5,033 nt of DNA from an uncultured Spirochaetaceae bacterium (GTDB taxonomy: Bacteria > Spirochaetota > Spirochaetia > Treponematales > Treponemataceae). The notes below the pieces were generated by a model. The model saw only the letters and a program-made list of their open reading frames with translations, was not told where the DNA came from and did not search any database. Positions 1 through 5,033 of this stretch are shown in pieces. Location: assembly GCA_902772605.1 (NCBI GenBank), contig CACYBG010000007.1, forward strand, positions 1 through 5,033, given 5' to 3'. Both the position numbers and the translations under genes were made by a program. The stretch's first letter is position 1, and every line of letters begins with the position of its first letter.

Positions 1-102
1 AAAATCACCCGTGAACAGCAGAAGGCCATGCAGGTATATGCGGCATTGGAAAAGGCTACCACGTCACCTGATCTGGTACCTCTTTCATCACTATCAAGGT
101 AA
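1..102 (+). CDS. C-terminal end of an unidentified protein (partial, 5' end outside window)
   Basis: An open frame enters from the left edge in frame 1 and ends at TAA 100-102, giving 33 residues that start KITREQQKAMQVYAALEKA and finish with a serine/leucine-rich tail (PLSSLSR). The first half is helical in character (Gln, Ala, Lys, Glu, Leu), and the tail looks disordered. I do not recognise the family and the visible part carries no diagnostic motif. The frame is taken as genuine because it is followed about 50 bases later by a strong intrinsic terminator in the same direction and because its codon choice resembles the downstream genes. It is separated from the phosphatase operon by the terminator and a long regulatory gap, so it is probably a different transcription unit. 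Confidence 0.6.
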   Translation, partial: KITREQQKAMQVYAALEKATTSPDLVPLSSLSR

Positions 103-154
103 TTTGTGCGGCAGATTGCAATGCTTTCTGTCGTAATGGATGTTTTTTTAACGG

Positions 155-200
155 AAAGGTGCGTCTGAGTCATGAAAATTGCCGGACGCATCTTTTTTTT
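155..200 (+). terminator. Intrinsic (Rho-independent) terminator
   Basis: The arm AAAGGTGCGTC (155-165) pairs with GACGCATCTTT (185-195): eleven pairs with one G-T wobble, extendable inward by T166-G184 and G167-C183. The loop is about 15 bases. The descending arm runs straight into an eight-T tract (193-200). This is a textbook intrinsic terminator for the gene ending at 102. There is no comparable T tract on the opposite strand, so it looks unidirectional. Confidence 0.88.
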
Positions 201-238
201 ATGTTAGAAGATATTATTAAGATTATTTAAATATGAAA

Positions 239-311
239 TTCGTGTCGATTTCGGCCCTAAAATGCGTTTTTCTTCGTTTTCCAATCTTTTTTGAAGGGTA
301 GTCGGCACGAA
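239..311. repeat. Interrupted inverted repeat, right arm overlapping the -24 element
   Basis: TTCGTGTCGAT (239-249) and GTCGGCACGAA (301-311) are reverse-complementary at 9 of 11 positions, and the two differences become G-U pairs in RNA. The arm starts lie 62 bases apart, close to six helical turns. The right arm covers the GG and CACG bases of the sigma-54-like element. It could be a pair of regulator half-sites or operators, or partly a by-product of the promoter sequence. Confidence 0.3.
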
Positions 312-318
312 CTTGGCG
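302..318 (+). promoter_or_regulatory. Candidate sigma-54 (RpoN) -24/-12 promoter
   Basis: TCGGCACG (302-309), four bases, then TGGCG (314-318) closely follows the consensus YTGGCACG-N4-TTGCW. The near-invariant GG (304-305) and GC (316-317) are present with exactly ten bases between them. Mismatches are C for T at 303, G for T at 315 and G for A/T at 318. Transcription would begin near 329, inside a T-rich tract, leaving a leader of about 260 bases. Sigma-54 occurs in Treponema, and such promoters need an enhancer-binding activator; I recognise no activator gene in the window. Confidence 0.4.
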
Positions 319-336
319 CAATGTCCTTTTTTTTTC

Positions 337-364
337 TTTAAATTTGCCGATACTGTTGTATAAT
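337..364 (+). promoter_or_regulatory. Candidate sigma-70-type promoter for the phosphatase operon
   Basis: A perfect -10 hexamer TATAAT lies at 359-364. Sixteen bases upstream is TTTAAA (337-342), which matches the TTGACA -35 consensus at four of six positions. It sits in an AT-rich tract, and transcription would start around 371, giving a leader of about 220 bases before the ATG at 592. It is the best housekeeping-type promoter between the upstream terminator and the first phosphatase gene. Confidence 0.55.
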
Positions 365-371
365 ATTGTAA

Positions 372-408
372 GGGAATTTTCTTAATCCTTCCGATTTTGA
401 AAAATCCC
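372..408 (+). other. Hairpin at the predicted transcript start
   Basis: GGGAATTTTC (372-381) pairs with GAAAAATCCC (399-408): nine of ten positions pair, with one A-A mismatch and a 17-base loop. It begins at the predicted start site of the TATAAT promoter, so the transcript could begin with this stem-loop, which often stabilises a 5' end. As DNA it could instead be an operator just downstream of the promoter. No T tract follows, so it is not a terminator. Confidence 0.35.
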
Positions 409-473
409 GGACGTACATAAAGCCGCAGTTTTTTACGGGGAATGAGGGGGCCCTAAAAACTTTGGGAAACGCT

Positions 474-599
474 ATGGAAGTTCAGGACGGCAGTTCTTCC
501 GGAAATTCCGAAATCCAGATGCAGTGTCCGCTGAAGGGTTCCGGTGCTCCGTGTTTCCATGTGCATGAAAAATATTTTAAGAGGGTCGCGTATGTTTAA
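474..599 (+). CDS. Possible small protein of 41 residues overlapping the first phosphatase start
   Basis: ATG at 474 opens a frame of 41 codons ending at TAA 597-599, eight bases inside the ATG (592) of the phosphatase, so translation could be coupled. The product begins MEVQDGSSSGNSEIQ and contains Cys18, Cys27, His29 and His31, a C-X8-C-X-H-X-H arrangement that could bind metal but may be chance. About half of the third-codon positions are G or C, like the real genes nearby. The frame is in fact stop-free from 372. The Shine-Dalgarno sequence is weak (GGGAAA at 464-469); TTG 462 is an alternative start. I do not recognise a family. It may be only a chance open frame in a leader. Confidence 0.3.
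   Translation: MEVQDGSSSGNSEIQMQCPLKGSGAPCFHVHEKYFKRVAYV
579..585 (+). promoter_or_regulatory. Ribosome binding site that fixes the phosphatase start at 592
   Basis: AAGAGGG (579-585) stands six bases before ATG 592, a good Shine-Dalgarno position. It favours 592 over in-frame GTG 544 and ATGs 559 and 565. GTG 544 does have a competing GAAGGG at 533-538, so the longer form is not excluded. Confidence 0.6.
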
Positions 600-1992
600 G
601 ACGAAGCGCTATTTGCTGATTATAGCTTCCAATGTGATTTTGGTCGCTGCAATCGTACTGATTGCCACCAATATAATCCCGGAATCAATCACCATGAAAA
701 AATACGGTGCACTGTTCGTTTGGGCGGTGGTTTCGGTTCTGGCAGTAGTGCTTTCACTGATATTTTTCAGGCTTAGGACGGTAATCTACAAGCGCGGCAG
801 AAACAGAATCTTCAGGAAAAAGGAAAATGCTGTGCTTCACGATTTCATCGAAAGCCTTAGGACATGCAGCTCTCTCGATGATTTTTATGAGGACATAGGC
901 GAAATCCTTGAGGAAAAGGGCGACTGTTCCGTTCTTTTCGTAGATAGGGAAAAGGATTACGTTCTTTACAACAGTCCGAACAGAATCACATGCAACCCTG
1001 ACGTAATCAGTACGCTCGACAGGAATTTCCGCAATTCATGGCGCGAGGGATATTATTTCATCGGAGACGACTACGGCATCGTTTCCCAACCGAAAGTCGC
1101 AAGGGGATTCTTCATCACGTACAATCAGTGCCAGCTTTTCATTTTCTGCCGATATACCAGGCTCTTCTATGAAGAAGTGTTCGACCTTTTTTACAGGGAA
1201 TTCACGAGGTTTTTCCGCAGGGCCAAGACGATTGACGGACTTTCCGAAATTTCAGAACTTTCGTCCGAATGGAATCAGCTGGCAGAGACTCAGCGTTCCT
1301 TCCTCCCGCCAGTAATGCCTGAAATCGAAAAGCTTTCCGTTGCGGCGTATTACCGACCCTTGGTAAACGTTTCCGGCGACTATTATACTGTGCTTCCAAT
1401 CAGCAGGACCAAGACGCTCCTCATGCTCGGTGACGTTTCAGGAAAGGGACTTGCAGCTTCATTGGTCATGGGTCTCGTTATGAACACCGTAAAGATTCTT
1501 GACAACAAGGAAGACCTCCCCAACATGATACGTGCGGTTGACAAGGCCATCAAGGGCATGAAGCTTCAGGACAAATATACGGTCGTTTTCATTGGAGTGG
1601 TCGATACGTCAAAGATGACGATCCGTTACGTGAATGCTTCCATGTCGGATCCGCTTATAATTTCAAAGTCTCCTGACGGATATAAAATCAAGCCGCTCAC
1701 TTCAAACTGTTCGGTCGTCGGAATCATCGACATTGACGATGTGGAGGTCTCTGAACAGAGGCTTTTCCGCGGTGACGTAATCCTTATGGCTACGGACGGC
1801 GTTTCGGAAGTCATGGATGAAAACGGAGTCGAGCTCGGCGATACCCAGCTTTATGAAGACACTATCAAGCACAGTGCGGTCAAAAGTCCTGCAGAGTTCA
1901 TCAATGATGTCGTAGGCCTGGTGTTCTCGTACAACGGCGATAAAAAACTGCGTGACGACGTGACCATGATGGTTGCAAAGGTGGAGGGATAA
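592..1992 (+). CDS. Membrane-anchored SpoIIE/RsbU-type PP2C serine phosphatase (intact active site)
   Basis: The 466-residue product is a membrane-tethered PPM/PP2C phosphatase that would dephosphorylate a phosphoserine on a STAS antagonist, most likely the one encoded at 4200. A basic start (MFKTKRY) precedes two membrane segments (about 7-27 and 39-59) with a short outer loop, then an Arg/Lys-rich patch (60-77). Residues 80-210 form a GAF-like sensor region without a recognisable ligand motif. A linker helix (AETQRSFLPP, 231-240) leads into the SpoIIE domain (about 245-463). All four metal-binding aspartates are present: Asp263 in SGDYY, Asp281 in GDVSGKG, Asp402 in ATDGV and Asp455 in DDVT. 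The second Asp common in GGDFYD is Thr266 here. The start at 592 is chosen for its Shine-Dalgarno sequence and because the hydrophobic N-terminus begins there; a 16-residue longer form from GTG 544 is possible. The stop lies one base before the next gene. Family assignment is firm; ligand and target are inferred. Confidence 0.9.
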   Translation: MFKTKRYLLIIASNVILVAAIVLIATNIIPESITMKKYGALFVWAVVSVLAVVLSLIFFRLRTVIYKRGRNRIFRKKENAVLHDFIESLRTCSSLDDFYEDIGEILEEKGDCSVLFVDREKDYVLYNSPNRITCNPDVISTLDRNFRNSWREGYYFIGDDYGIVSQPKVARGFFITYNQCQLFIFCRYTRLFYEEVFDLFYREFTRFFRRAKTIDGLSEISELSSEWNQLAETQRSFLPPVMPEIEKLSVAAYYRPLVNVSGDYYTVLPISRTKTLLMLGDVSGKGLAASLVMGLVMNTVKILDNKEDLPNMIRAVDKAIKGMKLQDKYTVVFIGVVDTSKMTIRYVNASMSDPLIISKSPDGYKIKPLTSNCSVVGIIDIDDVEVSEQRLFRGDVILMATDGVSEVMDENGVELGDTQLYEDTIKHSAVKSPAEFINDVVGLVFSYNGDKKLRDDVTMMVAKVEG

Positions 1993-1993
1993 A

Positions 1994-4162
1994 ATGGTTT
2001 TCATGATTATAAACTTTATCGTCGGTGCGGGTCTCATGGCCTTTGCATTTACCTCTGACCATGTTGCCAGCGGACAGAAGGAATACACTTCGATTACGAA
2101 CCATATCCTGATGCTGTCATGCGTTTTCATACTGATGGGTGCATCCATGCTCCTGTGCTATTTTGCGCCAAGATTCCTGTGCCTGCTTGTCGGTAGGGTC
2201 ACCTTCGTGCTGATTGCATGGTTCTGTACCGGTTTCTGCAAGGCCATAATAGCATACAAGTCGAATAAGCCCCACCGTTTCCTGACCGTCGTACAGTGGA
2301 TTTTGAACGTCGTTGCATTCGGCGTCATCTTCATGTCGGGAAAGGCTGTAACCGGAGTTGAAAACGGAGTCAACGGTTATCTTCATGTCATCTCGAGCGT
2401 CATCACCTACATCGATGGACCGATACGCGACGTTACCTGGATTGACGCATACCTTGTTTTCTACATCGGACTCGTACAGTTCACGTCGCTCCTCATGGGA
2501 CTCATCAGGGCGGAACATTCAAGGAACAAGCTCATGAAGCAGGGGATGATTGCCATCGGACTTGGATTTGTCGCCACCTGGATAACGTTCGTGCTGATAA
2601 GGATAGGTGCTTCATATCAGACCGGATTCAGCAGTCTTATCATCCTTTCGCTTACTCCCGAGCTTTTGGCTTTCGTATATGCGGCTTCAAACGATAGCAT
2701 CTGGGGAAAGACCCTCATAAAGAGGACCATCCTCAGGGTTGTATTCCTTTATATAGTTCCTGCATGTCTGGTCGGATTGTCATTCCTGATAATTTACCGG
2801 AGTACGAACGACAGGGGAACCGTCTTCTATGTTGCATGCACCATAGCCTGCGCCGCCATCTATGGACTGTGGTTTTTCATTTCGAACAGGCTGTCCAAGA
2901 CTGATTTGATGCGCGACGGTAAATATGAAAAGAGATTCGAGTCTGCGATTACATCCATAAATTTCGACGAACAGTCAAAGGATATCGAAAGCGAAATCAA
3001 GTCGGCATTCAGGAAGTACGTCGGAACCTCAACGATCAGAATGGCGATTGATGCCGGTACCGGATTCCTTGAAACCATAAACGATGACGACGGTGAGGAA
3101 AAAATCACCGTACCGATAGATCAGAAGGGATTTGACGTTCTCCTGAACATAAAGCATTCCATCGTGTTCAAGTCATTCATCGAAAAGGACTATCAGGTCA
3201 AGGATGTAAAGGAACCGCTTCTGGAGATGATGGAAGCCACCAAGTCCGATGCATTCATACTTTTGAATGAAGGCCGAAGGATAGTCGGTGTGCTCTTCCT
3301 TGGTCAAAAAGTCAGCGGCGACGTCTACAACAGCTATGACTATAAGGTTTTCTCAAAGCTCTATTCAACGTTCTTCGTAGTCGGATTCTACATGAAGAAC
3401 ATGATGAACGAATCCGTCGTCGGAACGGTCAACCGTGAAATCCGCATGTCAAGCCAGATAATCACTTCCATCCAGGAAAACATGGACTACATCTCCAATC
3501 CGAAATTGGACTGCGGTTACAGGATGGTTCCGGCACACAACATCGGCGGTGAATTCATCGACATGATACGACTGAACGAAACGAGGCACATGTTCGTAAT
3601 CGGAGCCTTGAGCGGTAAGGGTATAGCGGCATCCATGAGCATGGTGATTCTGAAATCCGTAATCCGCACGAACCTTGCAGAAACCAAGGACTTCAAGCTT
3701 CTGGTTGAAAAGACGAATTCATTCATCCGCACGGGACTTCCAAAGGGAACGTTCTTCTCGGGAATGTTCGGAATCATCGATTTCTCTACGGACACCCTTT
3801 ACTACATAAACTGCGGTGCACCTGCGCTTTTCATGTACAATCACCTCTATAACAACGTGATTGAAATTCAGGGTGAAGGCCATGTGCTCGGATTTGCAAA
3901 GGATATCAGCAATCTCATCCGCGTAAAGAAAGTCAAGATGAGTGCAGGCGACATAATCCTTGCATGTACCGACGGACTGATTGAATCAAAGTCGCTTCGT
4001 GGCGAAAGTTACGGTAAGACCCGCGTTCAGTCCCAAATCATGGAAAATGCAACTTATCCTGCCGACAAGATGGGGCAGTTCATCTACGACAACCTGTTGA
4101 GCTTTTCTTCCAAGGCGCTCGAAGATGATTACACGGTTCTCATCATAAAGCAGATGGAGTAG
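1994..4162 (+). CDS. Polytopic membrane GAF-SpoIIE protein with a degenerate PP2C active site
   Basis: The 722-residue product starts with about nine hydrophobic segments (roughly 2-20, 37-57, 60-82, 98-116, 152-172, 184-204, 213-232, 245-268 and 276-297), resembling the multi-pass sensor halves of some signalling proteins. An acidic/basic linker and a GAF-like domain follow (about 375-470, with the typical GVLFLGQK strand at 432-439). A helix (480-500) leads to a SpoIIE fold (about 506-718). The fold is clear (IGGEF, ALSGKG, ACTDGL, EDDYTVLII), but two of the four metal aspartates are changed: Glu520 where GGD is usual and Ala538 where GDVSGKG is usual. Asp660 and Asp711 remain. It is therefore probably a weak or inactive phosphatase, perhaps a pseudo-enzyme that senses a signal and modulates its neighbour. 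ATG 1994 is chosen over an upstream in-frame start at 1973 because GGAGGG (1983-1988) precedes it at five bases. One base separates it from the previous gene, so the two are probably translationally coupled. Confidence 0.88.
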   Translation: MVFMIINFIVGAGLMAFAFTSDHVASGQKEYTSITNHILMLSCVFILMGASMLLCYFAPRFLCLLVGRVTFVLIAWFCTGFCKAIIAYKSNKPHRFLTVVQWILNVVAFGVIFMSGKAVTGVENGVNGYLHVISSVITYIDGPIRDVTWIDAYLVFYIGLVQFTSLLMGLIRAEHSRNKLMKQGMIAIGLGFVATWITFVLIRIGASYQTGFSSLIILSLTPELLAFVYAASNDSIWGKTLIKRTILRVVFLYIVPACLVGLSFLIIYRSTNDRGTVFYVACTIACAAIYGLWFFISNRLSKTDLMRDGKYEKRFESAITSINFDEQSKDIESEIKSAFRKYVGTSTIRMAIDAGTGFLETINDDDGEEKITVPIDQKGFDVLLNIKHSIVFKSFIEKDYQVKDVKEPLLEMMEATKSDAFILLNEGRRIVGVLFLGQKVSGDVYNSYDYKVFSKLYSTFFVVGFYMKNMMNESVVGTVNREIRMSSQIITSIQENMDYISNPKLDCGYRMVPAHNIGGEFIDMIRLNETRHMFVIGALSGKGIAASMSMVILKSVIRTNLAETKDFKLLVEKTNSFIRTGLPKGTFFSGMFGIIDFSTDTLYYINCGAPALFMYNHLYNNVIEIQGEGHVLGFAKDISNLIRVKKVKMSAGDIILACTDGLIESKSLRGESYGKTRVQSQIMENATYPADKMGQFIYDNLLSFSSKALEDDYTVLIIKQME

Positions 4163-4177
4163 CCGAAAACGGTTCGG
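4163..4177 (+). other. Small intergenic hairpin before the STAS gene
   Basis: CCGAA (4163-4167) and TTCGG (4173-4177) form a five-pair stem with a five-base loop directly after the TAG stop of the preceding gene, in a 37-base gap. There is no T tract, so it is not a terminator. It may be a minor mRNA-stability element or chance. Confidence 0.25.
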
Positions 4178-4199
4178 ACGAAACAATGGAGGAAAATCA

Positions 4200-4535
4200 A
4201 TGGACCAGCTTACAATATATGAAAAAATCGGACCCAACTACATGCTGCTTGAATTGACCGGAGCCATAAACGCCTATACGCTCGGTGATTTTCAGGAGAA
4301 GGTCTACCGCTACATACTTGATTCGAATGTGGTTCTGGACATGTCGAAGGTAGTATCCGTCGATTCTTCTGGCGTAGGAGTCATACTGGCAGGATATAAT
4401 GATGGGCTTGAAAGTAGTACGAAATTGTTTATAATGAATCCGTCGGAATCTTCAAGGCACGCTTTGGAAAGGACCGGTTTCTTGGATTGTTTCGACATAA
4501 TTCATGCAGTAACAGAGGTTTCTGATGTTTCATAA
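4200..4535 (+). CDS. STAS-domain anti-sigma factor antagonist (RsbV/SpoIIAA-like)
   Basis: The 111-residue product is a stand-alone, soluble STAS domain of normal family length. It shows the early beta strands (YMLLELTGAINAY, 14-26), the hallmark LDMSKVVSVDSSGVGVIL (46-63) and the late strand (KLFIMNP) followed by the helix that carries the ERTGFLDCF motif. Ser56/Ser57 in DSSG occupy the site that the kinase/anti-sigma partner phosphorylates and the SpoIIE phosphatase dephosphorylates in RsbV and SpoIIAA. In its unphosphorylated form it would bind the anti-sigma kinase and release its target. A strong Shine-Dalgarno TGGAGG (4187-4192) lies seven bases before ATG 4200. Sitting directly after two SpoIIE genes, it is their likely substrate, though the kinase is not in the window. 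The end overlaps the next gene by 11 bases. A target other than a sigma factor, such as a diguanylate cyclase or a flagellar regulator, cannot be excluded. Confidence 0.93.
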   Translation: MDQLTIYEKIGPNYMLLELTGAINAYTLGDFQEKVYRYILDSNVVLDMSKVVSVDSSGVGVILAGYNDGLESSTKLFIMNPSESSRHALERTGFLDCFDIIHAVTEVSDVS

Positions 4536-5033
4536 GACTTTTGCCCTGTCGTTATTGACGGGATCCATGTTGATTTTATCCCTTTCTTCATGTTCTAGGA
4601 AATCTGACGACGGTACTGCCGTTAATCAGAAGAGTTCGATGACAGTGTCTTCCGCAGCTTCGACGGTTCCGCAGGAGACACCAAAGGCTCCGGTTAAAAA
4701 GGAAGATTCCCGCCACAGCGATTTAAAGCATGTTCTTTCAAGGATGTCGTCCAGATTCAAGGGAGAAGTCAGCATCGAAAAGGTCGATTACGATTCATTC
4801 CTTTCCGATTTGGAGGATGTGCTCCTTGATGAAAAGAACAATTCCCGTGATGACATTTCGCTTTACTATCTGATTGATAAGACTCATTATGCAGGTGACG
4901 GAGACGGTAGCGATTACGTTCCGAAAACTTTGGTTCCGCTGAAAAACTGCCGCTCATACGTCGTTAACAAGGACGGACTTTCACTCAGAAAGGAAGCTGC
5001 CGATGCACTTGTCGTGATGGGAGATGCAGCACG
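4525..5033 (+). CDS. Lipoprotein with N-terminal part of an M15/VanY-like D-Ala-D-Ala carboxypeptidase (partial, 3' end outside window)
   Basis: 169 codons are visible. The start MFHKTFALSL leads to a hydrophobic segment and the lipobox LSSC with Cys23, so the protein should be lipidated and membrane-anchored; Ser at -1 is unusual for most bacteria but tolerated in spirochaetes. Residues 24-65 are a Ser/Pro/Lys-rich linker. From about 111 the pattern LYYLIDKTHY, DYVPKTLVPL (130-139) and LSLRKEAADALVVMGDAA (152-169) matches the lead-in of M15B D-alanyl-D-alanine carboxypeptidases, which trim the terminal D-alanine of peptidoglycan stem peptides with a zinc ion. The zinc ligands and catalytic Glu lie further downstream and cannot be seen, so activity is unproven. 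AGAGG (4514-4518) stands six bases before ATG 4525, inside the STAS gene; the 11-base overlap suggests coupled translation. ATG 4567 is a possible but less likely start, since it would shorten the signal peptide too much. Confidence 0.82.
   Translation, partial: MFHKTFALSLLTGSMLILSLSSCSRKSDDGTAVNQKSSMTVSSAASTVPQETPKAPVKKEDSRHSDLKHVLSRMSSRFKGEVSIEKVDYDSFLSDLEDVLLDEKNNSRDDISLYYLIDKTHYAGDGDGSDYVPKTLVPLKNCRSYVVNKDGLSLRKEAADALVVMGDAA

Larger units (their letters stand above)
201..473. other. Long intergenic regulatory region
   Basis: The stretch between the terminator and the first phosphatase carries no confident gene. It is AT-rich from about 200 to 410 and becomes richer in G+C after about 405. 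It contains the promoter-like elements, the interrupted inverted repeat and the leader hairpin listed separately. I compared the 405-475 segment with a class I c-di-GMP riboswitch and found no match to its conserved core; I recognise no other riboswitch or RNA gene. The length, unusual for so compact an operon, suggests regulated transcription initiation. Confidence 0.6.

Noticed and set aside
233..301. 22-codon ORF starting MKFVSISALK in the AT-rich intergenic region
   Set aside because: It has no Shine-Dalgarno sequence, lies upstream of both candidate promoters and overlaps the inverted repeat; best read as chance.
346..353. GCCGATAC resembling the sigma-28 (FliA) -10 element GCCGATAA
   Set aside because: Seven of eight bases match, but there is no TAAA -35 element at the required spacing of about 15 bases (327-330 is TTTT), so a flagellar-type promoter is not supported.
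411..476. Possible class I c-di-GMP riboswitch in the G-rich leader
   Set aside because: The conserved aptamer core and the paired P2/P3 receptor motifs are not present; only scattered GGG and AAAC strings occur.
1702..2148. Antisense open frame of 148 codons, and other reverse-strand frames over the two phosphatase genes
   Set aside because: They lie opposite strongly supported genes with clear domains; they have no family resemblance or convincing ribosome sites and are complementary shadows.
1818..2367. Short direct repeat GAAAACGGAGTC (1818-1829 and about 2356-2367)
   Set aside because: Both copies are within coding sequence and encode the plausible residues Glu-Asn-Gly-Val; twelve bases shared once is not meaningful.
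4769..4957. Reverse-strand open frame of 62 codons over the lipoprotein gene
   Set aside because: The + strand frame carries a signal peptide and M15-like motifs; the reverse frame has a composition typical of a shadow.
1..5033. Mobile element, CRISPR array, tRNA or rRNA
   Set aside because: No transposase motifs, terminal repeats, regularly spaced repeats or cloverleaf-like sequences were seen on either strand.

Overview
The window looks like a chromosomal segment of a host-associated spirochaete, most likely a Treponema. This is a moderate-confidence inference. It rests on the moderate G+C content, the heavy use of AGG for arginine, the loose spirochaete-style lipobox (LSSC) on the last gene, and the pairing of RsbU/SpoIIE-type phosphatases with an RsbV-type STAS protein, a combination also annotated in Treponema genomes. 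All genes that can be called lie on the + strand.

Layout. Positions 1-102 hold the last 33 codons of an unidentified upstream gene, followed by a convincing intrinsic terminator (155-200). A gene-poor stretch of about 390 bases follows (201-591). It carries a sigma-54-like -24/-12 element (302-318), a sigma-70-like promoter (337-364), an interrupted inverted repeat whose right arm overlaps the -24 element, a leader hairpin (372-408), and a possible 41-codon small ORF (474-599). From 592 onward runs a tight operon: an intact membrane-anchored SpoIIE/PP2C phosphatase (592-1992), a polytopic GAF-SpoIIE protein (1994-4162) whose phosphatase domain has lost two metal-binding aspartates, a STAS anti-sigma-factor antagonist (4200-4535), and a lipoprotein that begins like an M15/VanY D-Ala-D-Ala carboxypeptidase (4525 to the right edge, incomplete). 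The gaps are 1, 37 and -11 bases, each gene has a Shine-Dalgarno sequence, and no terminator is visible between the genes, so cotranscription is likely.

How the genes may work together. In the known partner-switching logic, a PP2C phosphatase dephosphorylates a STAS antagonist at a serine, and the antagonist then captures a kinase/anti-sigma factor. Here the output (STAS Ser56/Ser57) and two membrane inputs are encoded together. Only the first phosphatase keeps all four metal-binding aspartates; the second has Glu520 and Ala538 in place of two of them and is probably inactive or impaired, perhaps a regulatory pseudo-phosphatase. No RsbW/SpoIIAB-type kinase is in the window. The cotranscribed, translationally overlapping carboxypeptidase-like lipoprotein hints that the signalling module is tied to cell-envelope remodelling. 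The most unusual points are the intact plus degenerate phosphatase pair, the composite promoter region, and the small ORF overlapping the first phosphatase start.
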